Shown: positions 1-6,184, counted from the stretch's first letter. The stretch is DNA of 7,249 nucleotides from Propionibacteriaceae bacterium (GCA_009787035.1 WRGV01000081.1:1-7249), one strand, 5' to 3'. Made by a program: numbers and translations. Notes: generated by a model from the letters alone, not told the origin.

Positions 1-1
1 G

Positions 2-295
2 ATCCTGCGCAGCGCCCTCATCTCCCTGCTCTACAACGTCCAATTCCACGCCCACGCAACCGAAGTCGTCGTCCACACCGATTGCCAAAACGGACGCTGG
101 GAAGTCTCCGTCTGCGACGACGGCACCGGCTTCGACCCACAAAACACCACCTACGGATTCGGCCTGCAAAGCCAAGTCCTCGACTCCGCCCACCAAGCCG
201 GCATGACCGTCCACATCACCTCTCACCCCGGCGAAGGAACCTGCGTCTACATCAGCAAAGATACGCACGCGATCGAGGACGGACGCGCCAGCTGA
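2..295 (+). CDS. Sensor histidine kinase, C-terminal ATPase domain (5' end outside window)
   Basis: The last 97 codons of a two-component sensor kinase, open from the window edge to TGA at 293-295. It carries the landmarks of a GHKL/HATPase_c ATP-binding domain in order: an N-box with Asn12 (LLYNVQFHAHA), a G1 box DDGTGF (residues 39-44), a G2-like GFGL (52-55) and a final GEGT (77-80). The spacing between G1 and G2 is short, as in NarX/DesK-type (HisKA_3) kinases, which usually pair with NarL/LuxR-type regulators; such a regulator follows 146 bp downstream. The sensory and phosphoacceptor His regions lie outside the window, so the stimulus is unknown. The domain assignment is secure; the subfamily is inferred from the partner. 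Confidence 0.9.
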   Translation: MLRSALISLLYNVQFHAHATEVVVHTDCQNGRWEVSVCDDGTGFDPQNTTYGFGLQSQVLDSAHQAGMTVHITSHPGEGTCVYISKDTHAIEDGRAS

Positions 296-350
296 CGCCC
301 ATTCCGCGGGCATTTCGCACCCTTCCGACATCATCGCCCAGGCGCGGCGA

Positions 351-356
351 TATACT
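351..356 (+). promoter_or_regulatory. Candidate -10 box upstream of the response regulator
   Basis: TATACT in the GC-rich gap between the kinase stop and the regulator start closely resembles a housekeeping -10 hexamer. No good -35 hexamer stands at 16-18 bp; the best upstream match (CCGACA, 325-330) is 20 bp away. If real, it would let the regulator be transcribed separately from the kinase. Confidence 0.3.
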
Positions 357-391
357 CGACAGCGCTTGTGAAAGCCAGATGTACCTCCCCA

Positions 392-409
392 GGCCGTCCC
401 GCGACGGCC
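392..409 (+). promoter_or_regulatory. Perfect 7-bp inverted repeat in the kinase-regulator spacer
   Basis: GGCCGTC (392-398) and GACGGCC (403-409) form a fully paired GC-rich stem with a CCGC loop. It lies 33 bp before the regulator ATG and after the candidate -10 box. No U-tract follows, so it is not a classic intrinsic terminator. It could partly attenuate read-through from the kinase, shape the regulator leader, or be a dyad operator site. Confidence 0.35.
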
Positions 410-441
410 GACGCAATCAAATAGAAATACGTAAGGCATCC

Positions 442-1134
442 ATGAACCCCGATCAGCCTGTCCCTGTCCGCCCCCGCGTCGTCGTGGTGGACGACGCCAG
501 CCAAACCCGCGACACCTTCCACCTCGCCTACCAGGCGCTGGAGGTCGTCGCCACCTTCCACACCGTCGAGTCGCTGCTGGCCGCCCAGCCGCAGGCCGAC
601 CTGGTCGTCCTCGATCTGCTGCTCAGCCCCGACCTCAACGGCTCGGTGCTGCAGGGACCCAGGGCGATCATGGAACTCGTCCACCACGGCTACCGCGTCT
701 GCATGTACACCGACGAGCGGCGCCTGCTGGTGCTGGCGCGGTGCTTCGCCGCGGGCGCGTCCGGCATGGTGCGCAAGCTCGACAGCGTCGCCGACAACCA
801 GGCCGCTTTCCTACAGGTCGCCGCCGGACAGTCCGTCGTGCCGCCCTCGATGGTCGAGCTCGCCGAGCTGTTGCGCCGGCGCCGCCGACTGCCCGAGCTC
901 ACCGGACGCCAGACCGAGGTGCTCAACGCCCGCGCCCGCGGCGAGGCCTGGGACGCCCTGGCCCGCCGCCTCGGCATCTCGCCCAAGACGGCCCAGGACC
1001 ACCTGGCCGCCGTCATGGCCAAGATGGTCGGCTTCCTGCAGCAGGCCGGGCTCGACCCGTACGCCAGCGCCGCCGACGTCGAGCACGCCCTCGGCCTGGC
1101 CCCCGGCGACCTCAACGACCCCGGCATGCGCTGA
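442..1134 (+). CDS. NarL/LuxR-family response regulator
   Basis: A 230-residue DNA-binding response regulator, the likely partner of the kinase just upstream. The receiver domain (about residues 12-125) has the acidic pair Asp17-Asp18, the phosphoacceptor Asp58 at the end of the LVVLD strand, Thr90 (MYTDE) and the conserved Lys112 (VRKLD). The output domain (about 150-210) is a LuxR/GerE helix-turn-helix, starting LTGRQTEVL and continuing through LARRLGISPKTAQDHL. The ATG at 442 is chosen because AAGG (433-436) sits 5 nt upstream and the receiver fold begins about 12 residues in. The same frame is open back to position 82, but the upstream part overlaps the kinase and encodes only Arg/Pro/His-rich low-complexity sequence. 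Targets cannot be told from the sequence. The adjacent toxin locus converges on it, so a regulatory link is not implied. Confidence 0.93.
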   Translation: MNPDQPVPVRPRVVVVDDASQTRDTFHLAYQALEVVATFHTVESLLAAQPQADLVVLDLLLSPDLNGSVLQGPRAIMELVHHGYRVCMYTDERRLLVLARCFAAGASGMVRKLDSVADNQAAFLQVAAGQSVVPPSMVELAELLRRRRRLPELTGRQTEVLNARARGEAWDALARRLGISPKTAQDHLAAVMAKMVGFLQQAGLDPYASAADVEHALGLAPGDLNDPGMR

Positions 1135-1167
1135 CCGTCGCTTGCGGACGGACGGCGCGGCTCAGCG
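1129..1167. terminator. Possible bidirectional terminator between converging stops
   Basis: The response regulator (+) and the TNT-domain gene (-) converge with 27 bp between their stop codons. CGCTGA (1129-1134) pairs with TCAGCG (1162-1167), and inside it CCGTC (1135-1139) pairs with GACGG (1147-1151). The outer arms contain the two stop codons themselves. No T-tract is present on either side, so the terminator call rests only on position and dyad symmetry. Confidence 0.3.
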
Positions 1168-1710
1168 GCGCATCCTGGCGAACCACCGAGGCAATCTTTC
1201 AACCGTCAGCACCGTGCCGTGAGGATCGCCAGCGGAGACGATTGTCCCGGCGGGCAAGTACTCGTTGGCAGGAATCAGCCACCCCATGTTGATCAGCCGA
1301 CGGACGTTGAGCCGCGAACCCGACGGATCGTAGAACCACACCCGCTTGCCCCCGCCCGGTTGTCCGAACCAGGCAGCCGTGATCCCCGTGGTGAGCTGCC
1401 ACCCCTCGGGCCAATCCCCGATGACGTACTCCGAGTGGCCAGCACCCAACCCACCGACCGGCAGTGATCGCTGCGGCCAGGGCGCCGCTCTTCCCTGCTC
1501 CTCGACAAAGAACAGCGTTCCCTCCATGTTTCCAATGCGATCCACGCATATGGGTTGTCCTTGAGGACGCTTCGGATGCTGTCCAGCCGGGCCGATCCAG
1601 CATCCTGCGAACAGGGGTCCGCCGTTGGAATCCAGAAACGAGTCACACAGGCTGTCGAGTGTGGCGTCGAGAAGCCATGAGAACTCGATCAGGGGATGCC
1701 CCAGCTCCAT
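1162..1710 (-). CDS. TNT-domain (NAD glycohydrolase toxin-like) protein, 3' part of a broken gene
   Basis: A 182-residue reading frame carrying a TNT-like domain, named after the NAD-cleaving tuberculosis necrotizing toxin at the C-terminus of CpnT. Recognisable family features are DRIGNMEGT (57-65), an Arg-Ser-Leu-Pro element (81-84), His92 in the GHSEYV strand and WFGQPGGG (114-121), whose Gln matches the family's catalytic Gln. A divergent tail follows to residue 182. ATG 1710 is only the first available Met: the same frame is open back to an in-frame TGA at 1761-1759, and the residues just before the Met (RLRGAFPGP) look like genuine protein. The real start is probably ATG 1992, which overlaps the immunity stop and lies in this same frame; the two halves are separated by a stretch coding best in another frame (see the 1840-1992 entry). 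The domain is confident. Activity, and whether it is an orphan toxin or an accessory protein, is unknown. No separate immunity gene follows it. Confidence 0.75.
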   Translation of the reverse strand: MELGHPLIEFSWLLDATLDSLCDSFLDSNGGPLFAGCWIGPAGQHPKRPQGQPICVDRIGNMEGTLFFVEEQGRAAPWPQRSLPVGGLGAGHSEYVIGDWPEGWQLTTGITAAWFGQPGGGKRVWFYDPSGSRLNVRRLINMGWLIPANEYLPAGTIVSAGDPHGTVLTVERLPRWFARMRR

Positions 1711-1839
1711 CGGCCCCGGGAATGCGCCGCGCAGCCGATCGTGGGCGTCTCGAGAAGTTCAAGAGTGCCGCATGACTGCCTCACCTGGCACTGCGGCGAC
1801 ACCATGGCCGGATCGGCAGCACCGTACAGGAACCGCAAC

Positions 1840-1992
1840 TCATGCTTGCGTCTCACCGACGTGCCGAAGATAGTCGCACAATTCCCAGCTGCTCAGGCAC
1901 CAGGCACCGTCTTCGTCCTGCCTCACCCGCATGTCCGGATTCGCAAGCGTCGCACACTCCAACAACGTGTCGCTGTATGGCGATTCACTCAT
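1840..1992 (-). pseudogene. 5' fragment of the TNT-domain gene (50 codons, probably frameshifted)
   Basis: ATG at 1992 overlaps the stop of the immunity gene as ATGA and opens a 50-codon frame beginning MSESPYSDTL and ending at TGA 1842-1840. It is in phase with the TNT-domain frame downstream (1992-1710 is exactly 94 codons). Between them, the frame shifted by +1 reads without interruption from about 1844 to 1757. It has a mostly G/C third-position pattern and a sensible peptide (ELRFLYGAADPAMVSPQ, then GTLELLE); the original frame has two stops there and poorer third positions. The simplest reading is one ancestral gene of about 276 residues with two compensating frameshifts near 1845 and 1757. 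Sequencing error is possible. A true 50-residue protein is less likely. Confidence 0.5.
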
Positions 1993-2795
1993 GACTCTTC
2001 AACCTCCAGCGCGTTGCGCAAGGCCGCCATGGCAGCCTCCGTCTGCTCCTCTCGGCCGGGATTACGCCCATAGTACGAGCCGTCCAGGTACGCCCGCACC
2101 CGACCGCAGAACTCGCGATGCTGCGCCCGCAGCCGGGCACGGTCTTCGATCGGAATCTCATCGCCGGGGCAGACCGCCGTCATCGTCACGAAGGCAGGAC
2201 GCAGGGCAACGGGCTCCGTCGCCGGGTCGCTGTGGTCCACCTCTGCCCAGATCGTCAGCCCCGTCGGGGCGCCGAAGCCGCCGCGCGCCGCCTGCGCCAA
2301 GTACGTCAGCAATTCCGCCATGTCCGGATCATCGGGAGCCGGGTTGATCTCAAGATAGAAGAGGTTCGGATCCGGGGCCGGCGGATCCTGCTCCGGCGGA
2401 CCGTCCAACCCCAGGCTGGTCTTCAGCTGGGCCATCAGCGGTTCGAGCCGCTCACGCATCTCGGGATGCTCCGGGTAGTACCACTGCCGCCAGAACGCCT
2501 CCATACAGTCATAGAACTCCCGGAAGGGCACCGGCTTGCACAAGGTCTCTCTGACCGGCAGATTGTCCACGGAATACATCCCAGCTGTGTATAGCACGCA
2601 AAACGGGCCAACCATGTGATAGGCGGGCACCGACTCGGGCCAGGTCGACTGGAACGATACGTCCCCCGAGTACTGGGTCCCCCGTCCGATCCGTTGGCTT
2701 AGCTGGGTCACGCTTCGAGGGAAGCTCACATCTTCCGTCAGCGCACCAACATAGTCCGACAGAGCCGACTCCATCAACTCACGGAATCTCTGCAT
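1989..2795 (-). CDS. Putative immunity protein of the EndoU-like toxin (copy A)
   Basis: A 268-residue soluble, acidic protein directly after the toxin, where polymorphic toxins carry their immunity gene. I do not recognise the family. Visible features are an aromatic FWRQWYYPEHPEMRE segment (101-115), a Pro/Asp-rich linker (PPEQDPPAPDPN, 133-144) and a C-terminal part with IEDRARLRAQHREF and YLDGSYYGRNPG. No signal peptide or membrane segment is seen, which suits cytoplasmic neutralisation of a nuclease. The chosen ATG 2795 has a strong SD (GGAGGAGG, 2807-2800) and aligns residue for residue with the start of the paralogue at 6184. ATG 2813, overlapping the toxin stop as ATGA, is an alternative that adds six residues. 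The stop overlaps the next ORF as ATGA. The immunity role is inferred from position and from the duplicated toxin-immunity order. Confidence 0.88.
   Translation of the reverse strand: MQRFRELMESALSDYVGALTEDVSFPRSVTQLSQRIGRGTQYSGDVSFQSTWPESVPAYHMVGPFCVLYTAGMYSVDNLPVRETLCKPVPFREFYDCMEAFWRQWYYPEHPEMRERLEPLMAQLKTSLGLDGPPEQDPPAPDPNLFYLEINPAPDDPDMAELLTYLAQAARGGFGAPTGLTIWAEVDHSDPATEPVALRPAFVTMTAVCPGDEIPIEDRARLRAQHREFCGRVRAYLDGSYYGRNPGREEQTEAAMAALRNALEVEES
2023..2189 (-). repeat. Near-identical block shared by the two immunity genes, copy A
   Basis: 167 bp matching 5391-5557 with one mismatch found by eye (a G/A difference in CAGCCGGGC versus CAGCCGAGC), including silent positions. It covers about residues 203-257 of the copy-A protein. 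Identity falls sharply on both sides. Confidence 0.85.
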
Positions 2796-2813
2796 ATCTC
2801 CTCCTCCGTTCAT
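2796..2813 (-). promoter_or_regulatory. Stop-start overlap with internal SD at the toxin-immunity junction (copy A)
   Basis: The toxin TGA (2812-2810) overlaps an ATG at 2813. GGAGGAGG (2807-2800) then sits 4-7 nt before a second in-frame ATG at 2795. A ribosome finishing the toxin would be next to a strong SD, which favours coupled synthesis of the immunity protein. The same layout recurs at 6202-6184. Confidence 0.6.
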
Positions 2814-4948
2814 CGCGTCGCATAGACGGTCTCGAACTTCCCATTCCGCACGATGCCACGGAACTTGAGCCCATTGTCGGCAATTCCCTCGTAAACATTG
2901 TTGCGTCCCGGCACCAACCTGGCATTGGACATGGCCTCCCGCGCCCACTCCAGGTACTCCGCATCACTGACCCTGGATGGATCATACAGCGTCTTCGACA
3001 CAGCCTGCTCCGTCCATTTGCGCGGCTCAACGGGCGTCATCTGGCTCGTCAACAGTGGAGTCCGGTACTCGACCTCGTAGATGCCGGGGTAGAGCTCGGT
3101 ACCGCTGACGATCGCATCGGCCGGATCCACCCCGTAATCCAGGTATGCCTGGTTGAACGCATCCAGGTTATGCCCGCCGCCCACACCTTTCCGGTTGAGC
3201 CACTGCACGTTGCGGATGTGATCCGCGATGTCCGGGGCGAAGGGCTTCACCGGCACCGGCTCGGCGTCCTCCACGCCCGGACCGGCGGCGCCGACGGCCC
3301 CGCGCCCAGCCGGGGCGGCCTTCCCCCCGCCGTTGACCACGAGCATGCTCGACTCGTCCAGACTCACCACCTCGCCGTCCACAGCCACCGACCCGCCAGC
3401 CCGCAACACATCCAACACGGACCGCGACACCGGCAGATAATGGATCGCCGCCCCGACCACGACCGGCAACACCAGGCACGCCACATCCACCAGCGCGCCC
3501 GTGACATCCCCGTGCGTCACATCCCACACGGCATCCGCGCCCACCATGCCCGTGGCCACCCCGGCCGCCACCACCGACAGACCGCCCGTCGCCAACACCG
3601 CCACCGCCGACGCGAGCAGCATCACGTCCTCCATGACCTGCTTGCCGTACTTGTCCCACCACGGCTTCGCCTCATACAGGCGCTGATCCCGCTCCAGCAT
3701 GCCCGCCAGACGCACCAGGCCCGTCGACAACGGCGGCACCCAGCCATCCGGCACCGACACCGGCTGGGTCGCCACATCCGCCGCCGACGCCGCCAGCTGC
3801 AACGCCAAGAAACTGGACGCATCCAGCCCCCGCGACGTCACCAGGTCATACAACCGCCTGTTGACCTGGCCCGACACCTCGCCGGCCGAACCAGAACCCG
3901 TGCCGGCCACACCGCCCAGGTCCCACGACACCTGCACCGACCCCGCATCGTGGCACCACCGCGCCAACCACCCCGGATCCCCCAGCGCCGCCCCCATGAA
4001 TACGCCATACATCGGATCACCCACCACGACCGGCGACCCGTCCGGCATGCTCATCCCCGGATCCACGATCTGCCGCGGCCGCCCGCCCGCCGACAGCCAG
4101 TCCAGCTGCCAATGCGCTGTCCCCTGCGACCCCTCCGCCGCGGTGATCGCACCTGCGACCGCATCCAGGAACCCGTCAGACCACCTGCCGCGCGAGACCA
4201 CCAACGCCGCCAACTGCGGGGCAGGGCTGCCCGGACGGGCCCCCGCGAACACATCCTCCCAGCCTTGCGCCAGCTTCGACCACTGGGCGCCCCCCTGCGC
4301 CATCGCACCCGACGCCGTCGAATACACCGTCCCCAGACCGGCCAACAGCCGCGCATACCGTGCCGAATCGTCCGTCCCGGCATGCCCCGCCGGCGCCCCG
4401 CCCACCACGATGTCGATCTGGTCCAGCGCCAACACCATCGCCGACGGGGACACCAGCTGCGACAACTGCACGCAGAACGCCGTGTCCCCCGCACCCGCCG
4501 CCAGCAGCGACTCCAACCGCGGCAACAGCCCCGCCACGGCCGCCTTCGCCGACGGATCAGCGCTGGCATCCAGATCCCCGATCTGCCCCAACAGATCCGC
4601 AGCCGCCTGCGCATCACCCAAGCCCACGCCCGGATCGTCGTCGAACTCGACACCCGGCACCAGCCCCCACTGCCCGCCCGACATCACCACAGCATGGAAA
4701 CCCGGCACACCCGCCTTCTCCAACGCCAACGCCTTGGCCAGCACATCCCGGCACCGCTGGCGAACCCCCATCAACTGCCATACATTCGCCCCGCCACCAC
4801 GCCACACACCCAACCGCGACACCGACAACAACGACCGATCCAGACTGTGATACAGGCGATCCGCCCACACCGGCACCGGCCCGATCGCCGCATCCAGCTT
4901 CCCGATCACCTGCGACAACAACCCCGGATCAACCCACACCCTCGTCAC
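2810..4948 (-). CDS. Polymorphic toxin with WXG-like N-terminus and C-terminal EndoU/CdiA-CT-like RNase domain
   Basis: A 712-residue multidomain toxin, probably exported by a type VII (ESX) system and acting on RNA in target cells. An all-helical N-terminal region carries a WXG-type turn (VWRGGGANVW, 48-57). A long Ala/Gly-rich helical region follows, then a hydrophobic segment (about 442-505) that may form a membrane hairpin, then a Gly/Pro/Ala linker (540-565). The C-terminal domain (about 572-712) holds His577, GVGGGHNLDAF (588-598, His593) and SKTLYDP (651-657, Lys652), matching the His-His-Lys layout of bacterial EndoU and related CdiA C-terminal toxins, and ends in NGLKFRGIVRNGKF. GTG 4948 is chosen because GAGGG lies 7 nt upstream overlapping the previous stop, and the paralogue has ATG at the equivalent site. 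The partner gene is 10 bp upstream and the immunity gene overlaps its stop. RNase activity and ESX export are inferred; no secretion genes are in the window. Confidence 0.9.
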   Translation of the reverse strand: MTRVWVDPGLLSQVIGKLDAAIGPVPVWADRLYHSLDRSLLSVSRLGVWRGGGANVWQLMGVRQRCRDVLAKALALEKAGVPGFHAVVMSGGQWGLVPGVEFDDDPGVGLGDAQAAADLLGQIGDLDASADPSAKAAVAGLLPRLESLLAAGAGDTAFCVQLSQLVSPSAMVLALDQIDIVVGGAPAGHAGTDDSARYARLLAGLGTVYSTASGAMAQGGAQWSKLAQGWEDVFAGARPGSPAPQLAALVVSRGRWSDGFLDAVAGAITAAEGSQGTAHWQLDWLSAGGRPRQIVDPGMSMPDGSPVVVGDPMYGVFMGAALGDPGWLARWCHDAGSVQVSWDLGGVAGTGSGSAGEVSGQVNRRLYDLVTSRGLDASSFLALQLAASAADVATQPVSVPDGWVPPLSTGLVRLAGMLERDQRLYEAKPWWDKYGKQVMEDVMLLASAVAVLATGGLSVVAAGVATGMVGADAVWDVTHGDVTGALVDVACLVLPVVVGAAIHYLPVSRSVLDVLRAGGSVAVDGEVVSLDESSMLVVNGGGKAAPAGRGAVGAAGPGVEDAEPVPVKPFAPDIADHIRNVQWLNRKGVGGGHNLDAFNQAYLDYGVDPADAIVSGTELYPGIYEVEYRTPLLTSQMTPVEPRKWTEQAVSKTLYDPSRVSDAEYLEWAREAMSNARLVPGRNNVYEGIADNGLKFRGIVRNGKFETVYATR

Positions 4949-5051
4949 CGCGCGGCCCTCACCACAGCAGCACCTTGCCGAACACGCCCCGCCAGTCGCC
5001 CGACTCCACCTCGACCGGCTGGTGCGCCCACGCAGACCGGAACTCGTCGTC
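4885..5051 (-). repeat. Homologous cassette 5' block, copy A (toxin start and partner 3' half)
   Basis: Covers the first 22 toxin codons and the partner-gene 3' part. It aligns with 6241-6406 at high identity (over 85% by eye), apart from the short intergenic spacer, whose length and start codon differ. Confidence 0.8.
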
Positions 5052-5249
5052 CACACCGTCCGCCGTCTTGTGCAGATCATCGCGCAGGCCCGTCAGCGTG
5101 GCGAGCACCGTCTGTACCTCACCACCGCCCCACGCCTGCCCCAGCAGCTCCGGCACACCGTCCAGACACCCGCGCAGATCCTCACGCTCACCCGCGCAGT
5201 TCACCCACTCCTCGTGCACGACCTGTCTGTACTCATTGCGCACCAACAC
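4959..5249 (-). CDS. WXG100-like small helical protein, toxin partner (copy A)
   Basis: A 96-residue protein with the size and layout of WXG100/ESAT-6-like proteins: helix, turn with Trp40-Gly41-Gly42 (GQAWGGG), helix. It ends with GDWRGVFGKVLLW, 10 bp before the toxin start, and its stop forms part of the toxin SD. Such proteins commonly pair with the N-terminal helices of larger type VII substrates to make the exported complex. The start is uncertain: GTG 5249 has AGGGGG (5261-5256) at 6 nt, GTG 5252 is too close to that SD, and GTG 5282 lacks an SD but would add 11 residues. Residues 33-66 are flanked by a 10-bp direct repeat and are missing from copy B. The partner role is inferred from family and gene order. 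Confidence 0.75.
   Translation of the reverse strand: MLVRNEYRQVVHEEWVNCAGEREDLRGCLDGVPELLGQAWGGGEVQTVLATLTGLRDDLHKTADGVDDEFRSAWAHQPVEVESGDWRGVFGKVLLW
5052..5061 (+). repeat. Direct repeat, first unit (CACACCGTCC)
   Basis: Identical to 5154-5163, exactly 102 bp away, both inside the copy-A WXG partner gene (coding for Asp-Gly-Val). In copy B only one unit remains (6407-6416) and the 102 bp between the units is absent. Confidence 0.85.
5154..5163 (+). repeat. Direct repeat, second unit (CACACCGTCC)
   Basis: Second unit of the 10-bp repeat at 5052-5061. Recombination or slippage between the two units removes exactly 34 codons, the difference between the copy-A and copy-B partner genes. Confidence 0.85.
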
Positions 5250-5356
5250 CACGCGCCCCCTGAAAGATGCCGATGCACGCACGCTAGCACCGCCACAGCA
5301 TCGCTGCGCATAAATCCAAGAAACTCACCCGACTCAGCGCCAGCCAGGTCACGCCC
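5250..5356. other. Junction between the two toxin cassettes
   Basis: A 107-bp spacer between the copy-B immunity stop and the copy-A partner start (about 75 bp if the partner starts at 5282). On the - strand it contains GGTGCTAGCGTGCGTGCAT, with a related TAGCGTGCATGC upstream of the copy-B partner gene (near 6530), so the duplication extends slightly into the leader. No convincing promoter, terminator, integrase site or IS remnant was found, so copy A may be transcribed by read-through from copy B. Confidence 0.5.
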
Positions 5357-6184
5357 TCACGACCCCCGAACTCCCAGCGCGCTGCACAACGCCGCCATGG
5401 CAGCCTCCGTCTGCTCCTCTCGGCCGGGATTACGCCCATAGTACGAGCCGTCCAGGTACGCCCGCACCCGACCGCAGAACTCGCGATGCTGCGCCCGCAG
5501 CCGAGCACGGTCTTCGATCGGAATCTCATCGCCGGGGCAGACCGCCGTCATCGTCACAAACGCAGGCCACCGGACCCACGGATCCGTCACAGGATCATCG
5601 TCGCGCAGGTCCGACCAGAAGGCTATGCCCGTCGGACTGCCAAGACCACTGCGCACGGCTTGGGTCAGGAACGTGAGCAGGTCAGCCATGTCCGGATCGT
5701 CTGGCACCTGCCCAATCGGCACGAACGGCACATCGATCATGATGTAGAAGACGTTCGGGTCTGGAGCCGGCGGATCCTGCTCCGGCGGCCCATCCAGGCC
5801 CAGACTGGTCTTCAACTGGGCCATCAGCGGCTCCAACTGCTCGCGCATCTCAGGATGCTCCGGGTAGTACCACTGCCGCCAGAACGCCTCCATCCGGTCA
5901 TAAAACTCCCGGTAAGAAACCGCCACACACAGACTCTCCTCGGCAGGCACGTCATTCACCACATACTCTCCAGCCGTACATAGAACGCATCCTTCGCAGA
6001 CAAGATAGTACTCCGGATCGGACTCGACCCAATACGATCCGAAATTGACCGAGCCGGCATACTGCGCACCAAGGCCAATTCCTTCTGACAGCCTCGCGAT
6101 AACTTGAGGGAAGCGCACATCTGTCGTGAACCCATGCAACAAGTCAAACAGGATTGATTCTCGCAGATTTCGGTCGTCTTCCAT
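5357..6184 (-). CDS. Putative immunity protein, paralogue (copy B, orphaned)
   Basis: A 275-residue paralogue of the copy-A immunity protein, intact although the toxin before it is deleted. Alignment by eye is colinear: residues 1-90 share about 47% identity, 91-144 differ at 3 of 54 positions, the middle is variable with a few extra residues (PFVPIGQV, 153-160), and the stretch from TMTAV (211) to AAMAA (265) is identical. ATG 6184 is preferred because GGAGG (6194-6190) sits 5 nt upstream and the alignment to copy A begins there. ATG 6202, overlapping the stop of the collapsed toxin as ATGA, would add six residues. It probably protects against a variant toxin no longer encoded here, a common fate of orphan immunity genes; that role is inferred. 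No domain is recognised. Confidence 0.87.
   Translation of the reverse strand: MEDDRNLRESILFDLLHGFTTDVRFPQVIARLSEGIGLGAQYAGSVNFGSYWVESDPEYYLVCEGCVLCTAGEYVVNDVPAEESLCVAVSYREFYDRMEAFWRQWYYPEHPEMREQLEPLMAQLKTSLGLDGPPEQDPPAPDPNVFYIMIDVPFVPIGQVPDDPDMADLLTFLTQAVRSGLGSPTGIAFWSDLRDDDPVTDPWVRWPAFVTMTAVCPGDEIPIEDRARLRAQHREFCGRVRAYLDGSYYGRNPGREEQTEAAMAALCSALGVRGS
5391..5557 (-). repeat. Near-identical block shared by the two immunity genes, copy B
   Basis: Counterpart of 2023-2189 at a constant offset of 3,368 bp, same orientation. Silent sites are as conserved as coding sites, unlike the rest of the gene. Confidence 0.85.

Noticed and set aside
82..441. N-terminal extension of the response regulator back to ATG 82
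   Set aside because: It overlaps the kinase reading frame, encodes Arg/Pro/His-rich low-complexity sequence, and a proper RBS and receiver start occur at 442.
690..1292. ORFs on both strands overlapping the response regulator (741-1292 +, 690-1202 -)
   Set aside because: They are low-complexity Arg/Ala/Pro products in high-GC DNA, while the regulator frame has receiver and HTH motifs.
2118..2594. + strand ORF opposite the immunity gene (and its counterpart at 5486-5983)
   Set aside because: Both are duplicated simply because the underlying gene is duplicated; the composition is Arg-rich with no domain and third-position bias favours the - strand.
2814..2948. N-terminal extension of the copy-A immunity protein to 2948
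   Set aside because: It overlaps the conserved end of the toxin nuclease domain and has no counterpart in the copy-B immunity gene; strong SD and alignment support 2795.
4949..5080. N-terminal extension of the toxin to 5080
   Set aside because: It is antiphase to the WXG partner gene, Arg/Cys/Ser-rich, and the paralogue places ATG exactly at the position of GTG 4948.
3170..5263. 697-codon open frame on the + strand opposite the toxin
   Set aside because: It is rich in Arg, His, Pro and Gln with no domain, and mirrors the third-position GC bias of the real - strand gene; the toxin frame has clear motifs and homology to its paralogue.
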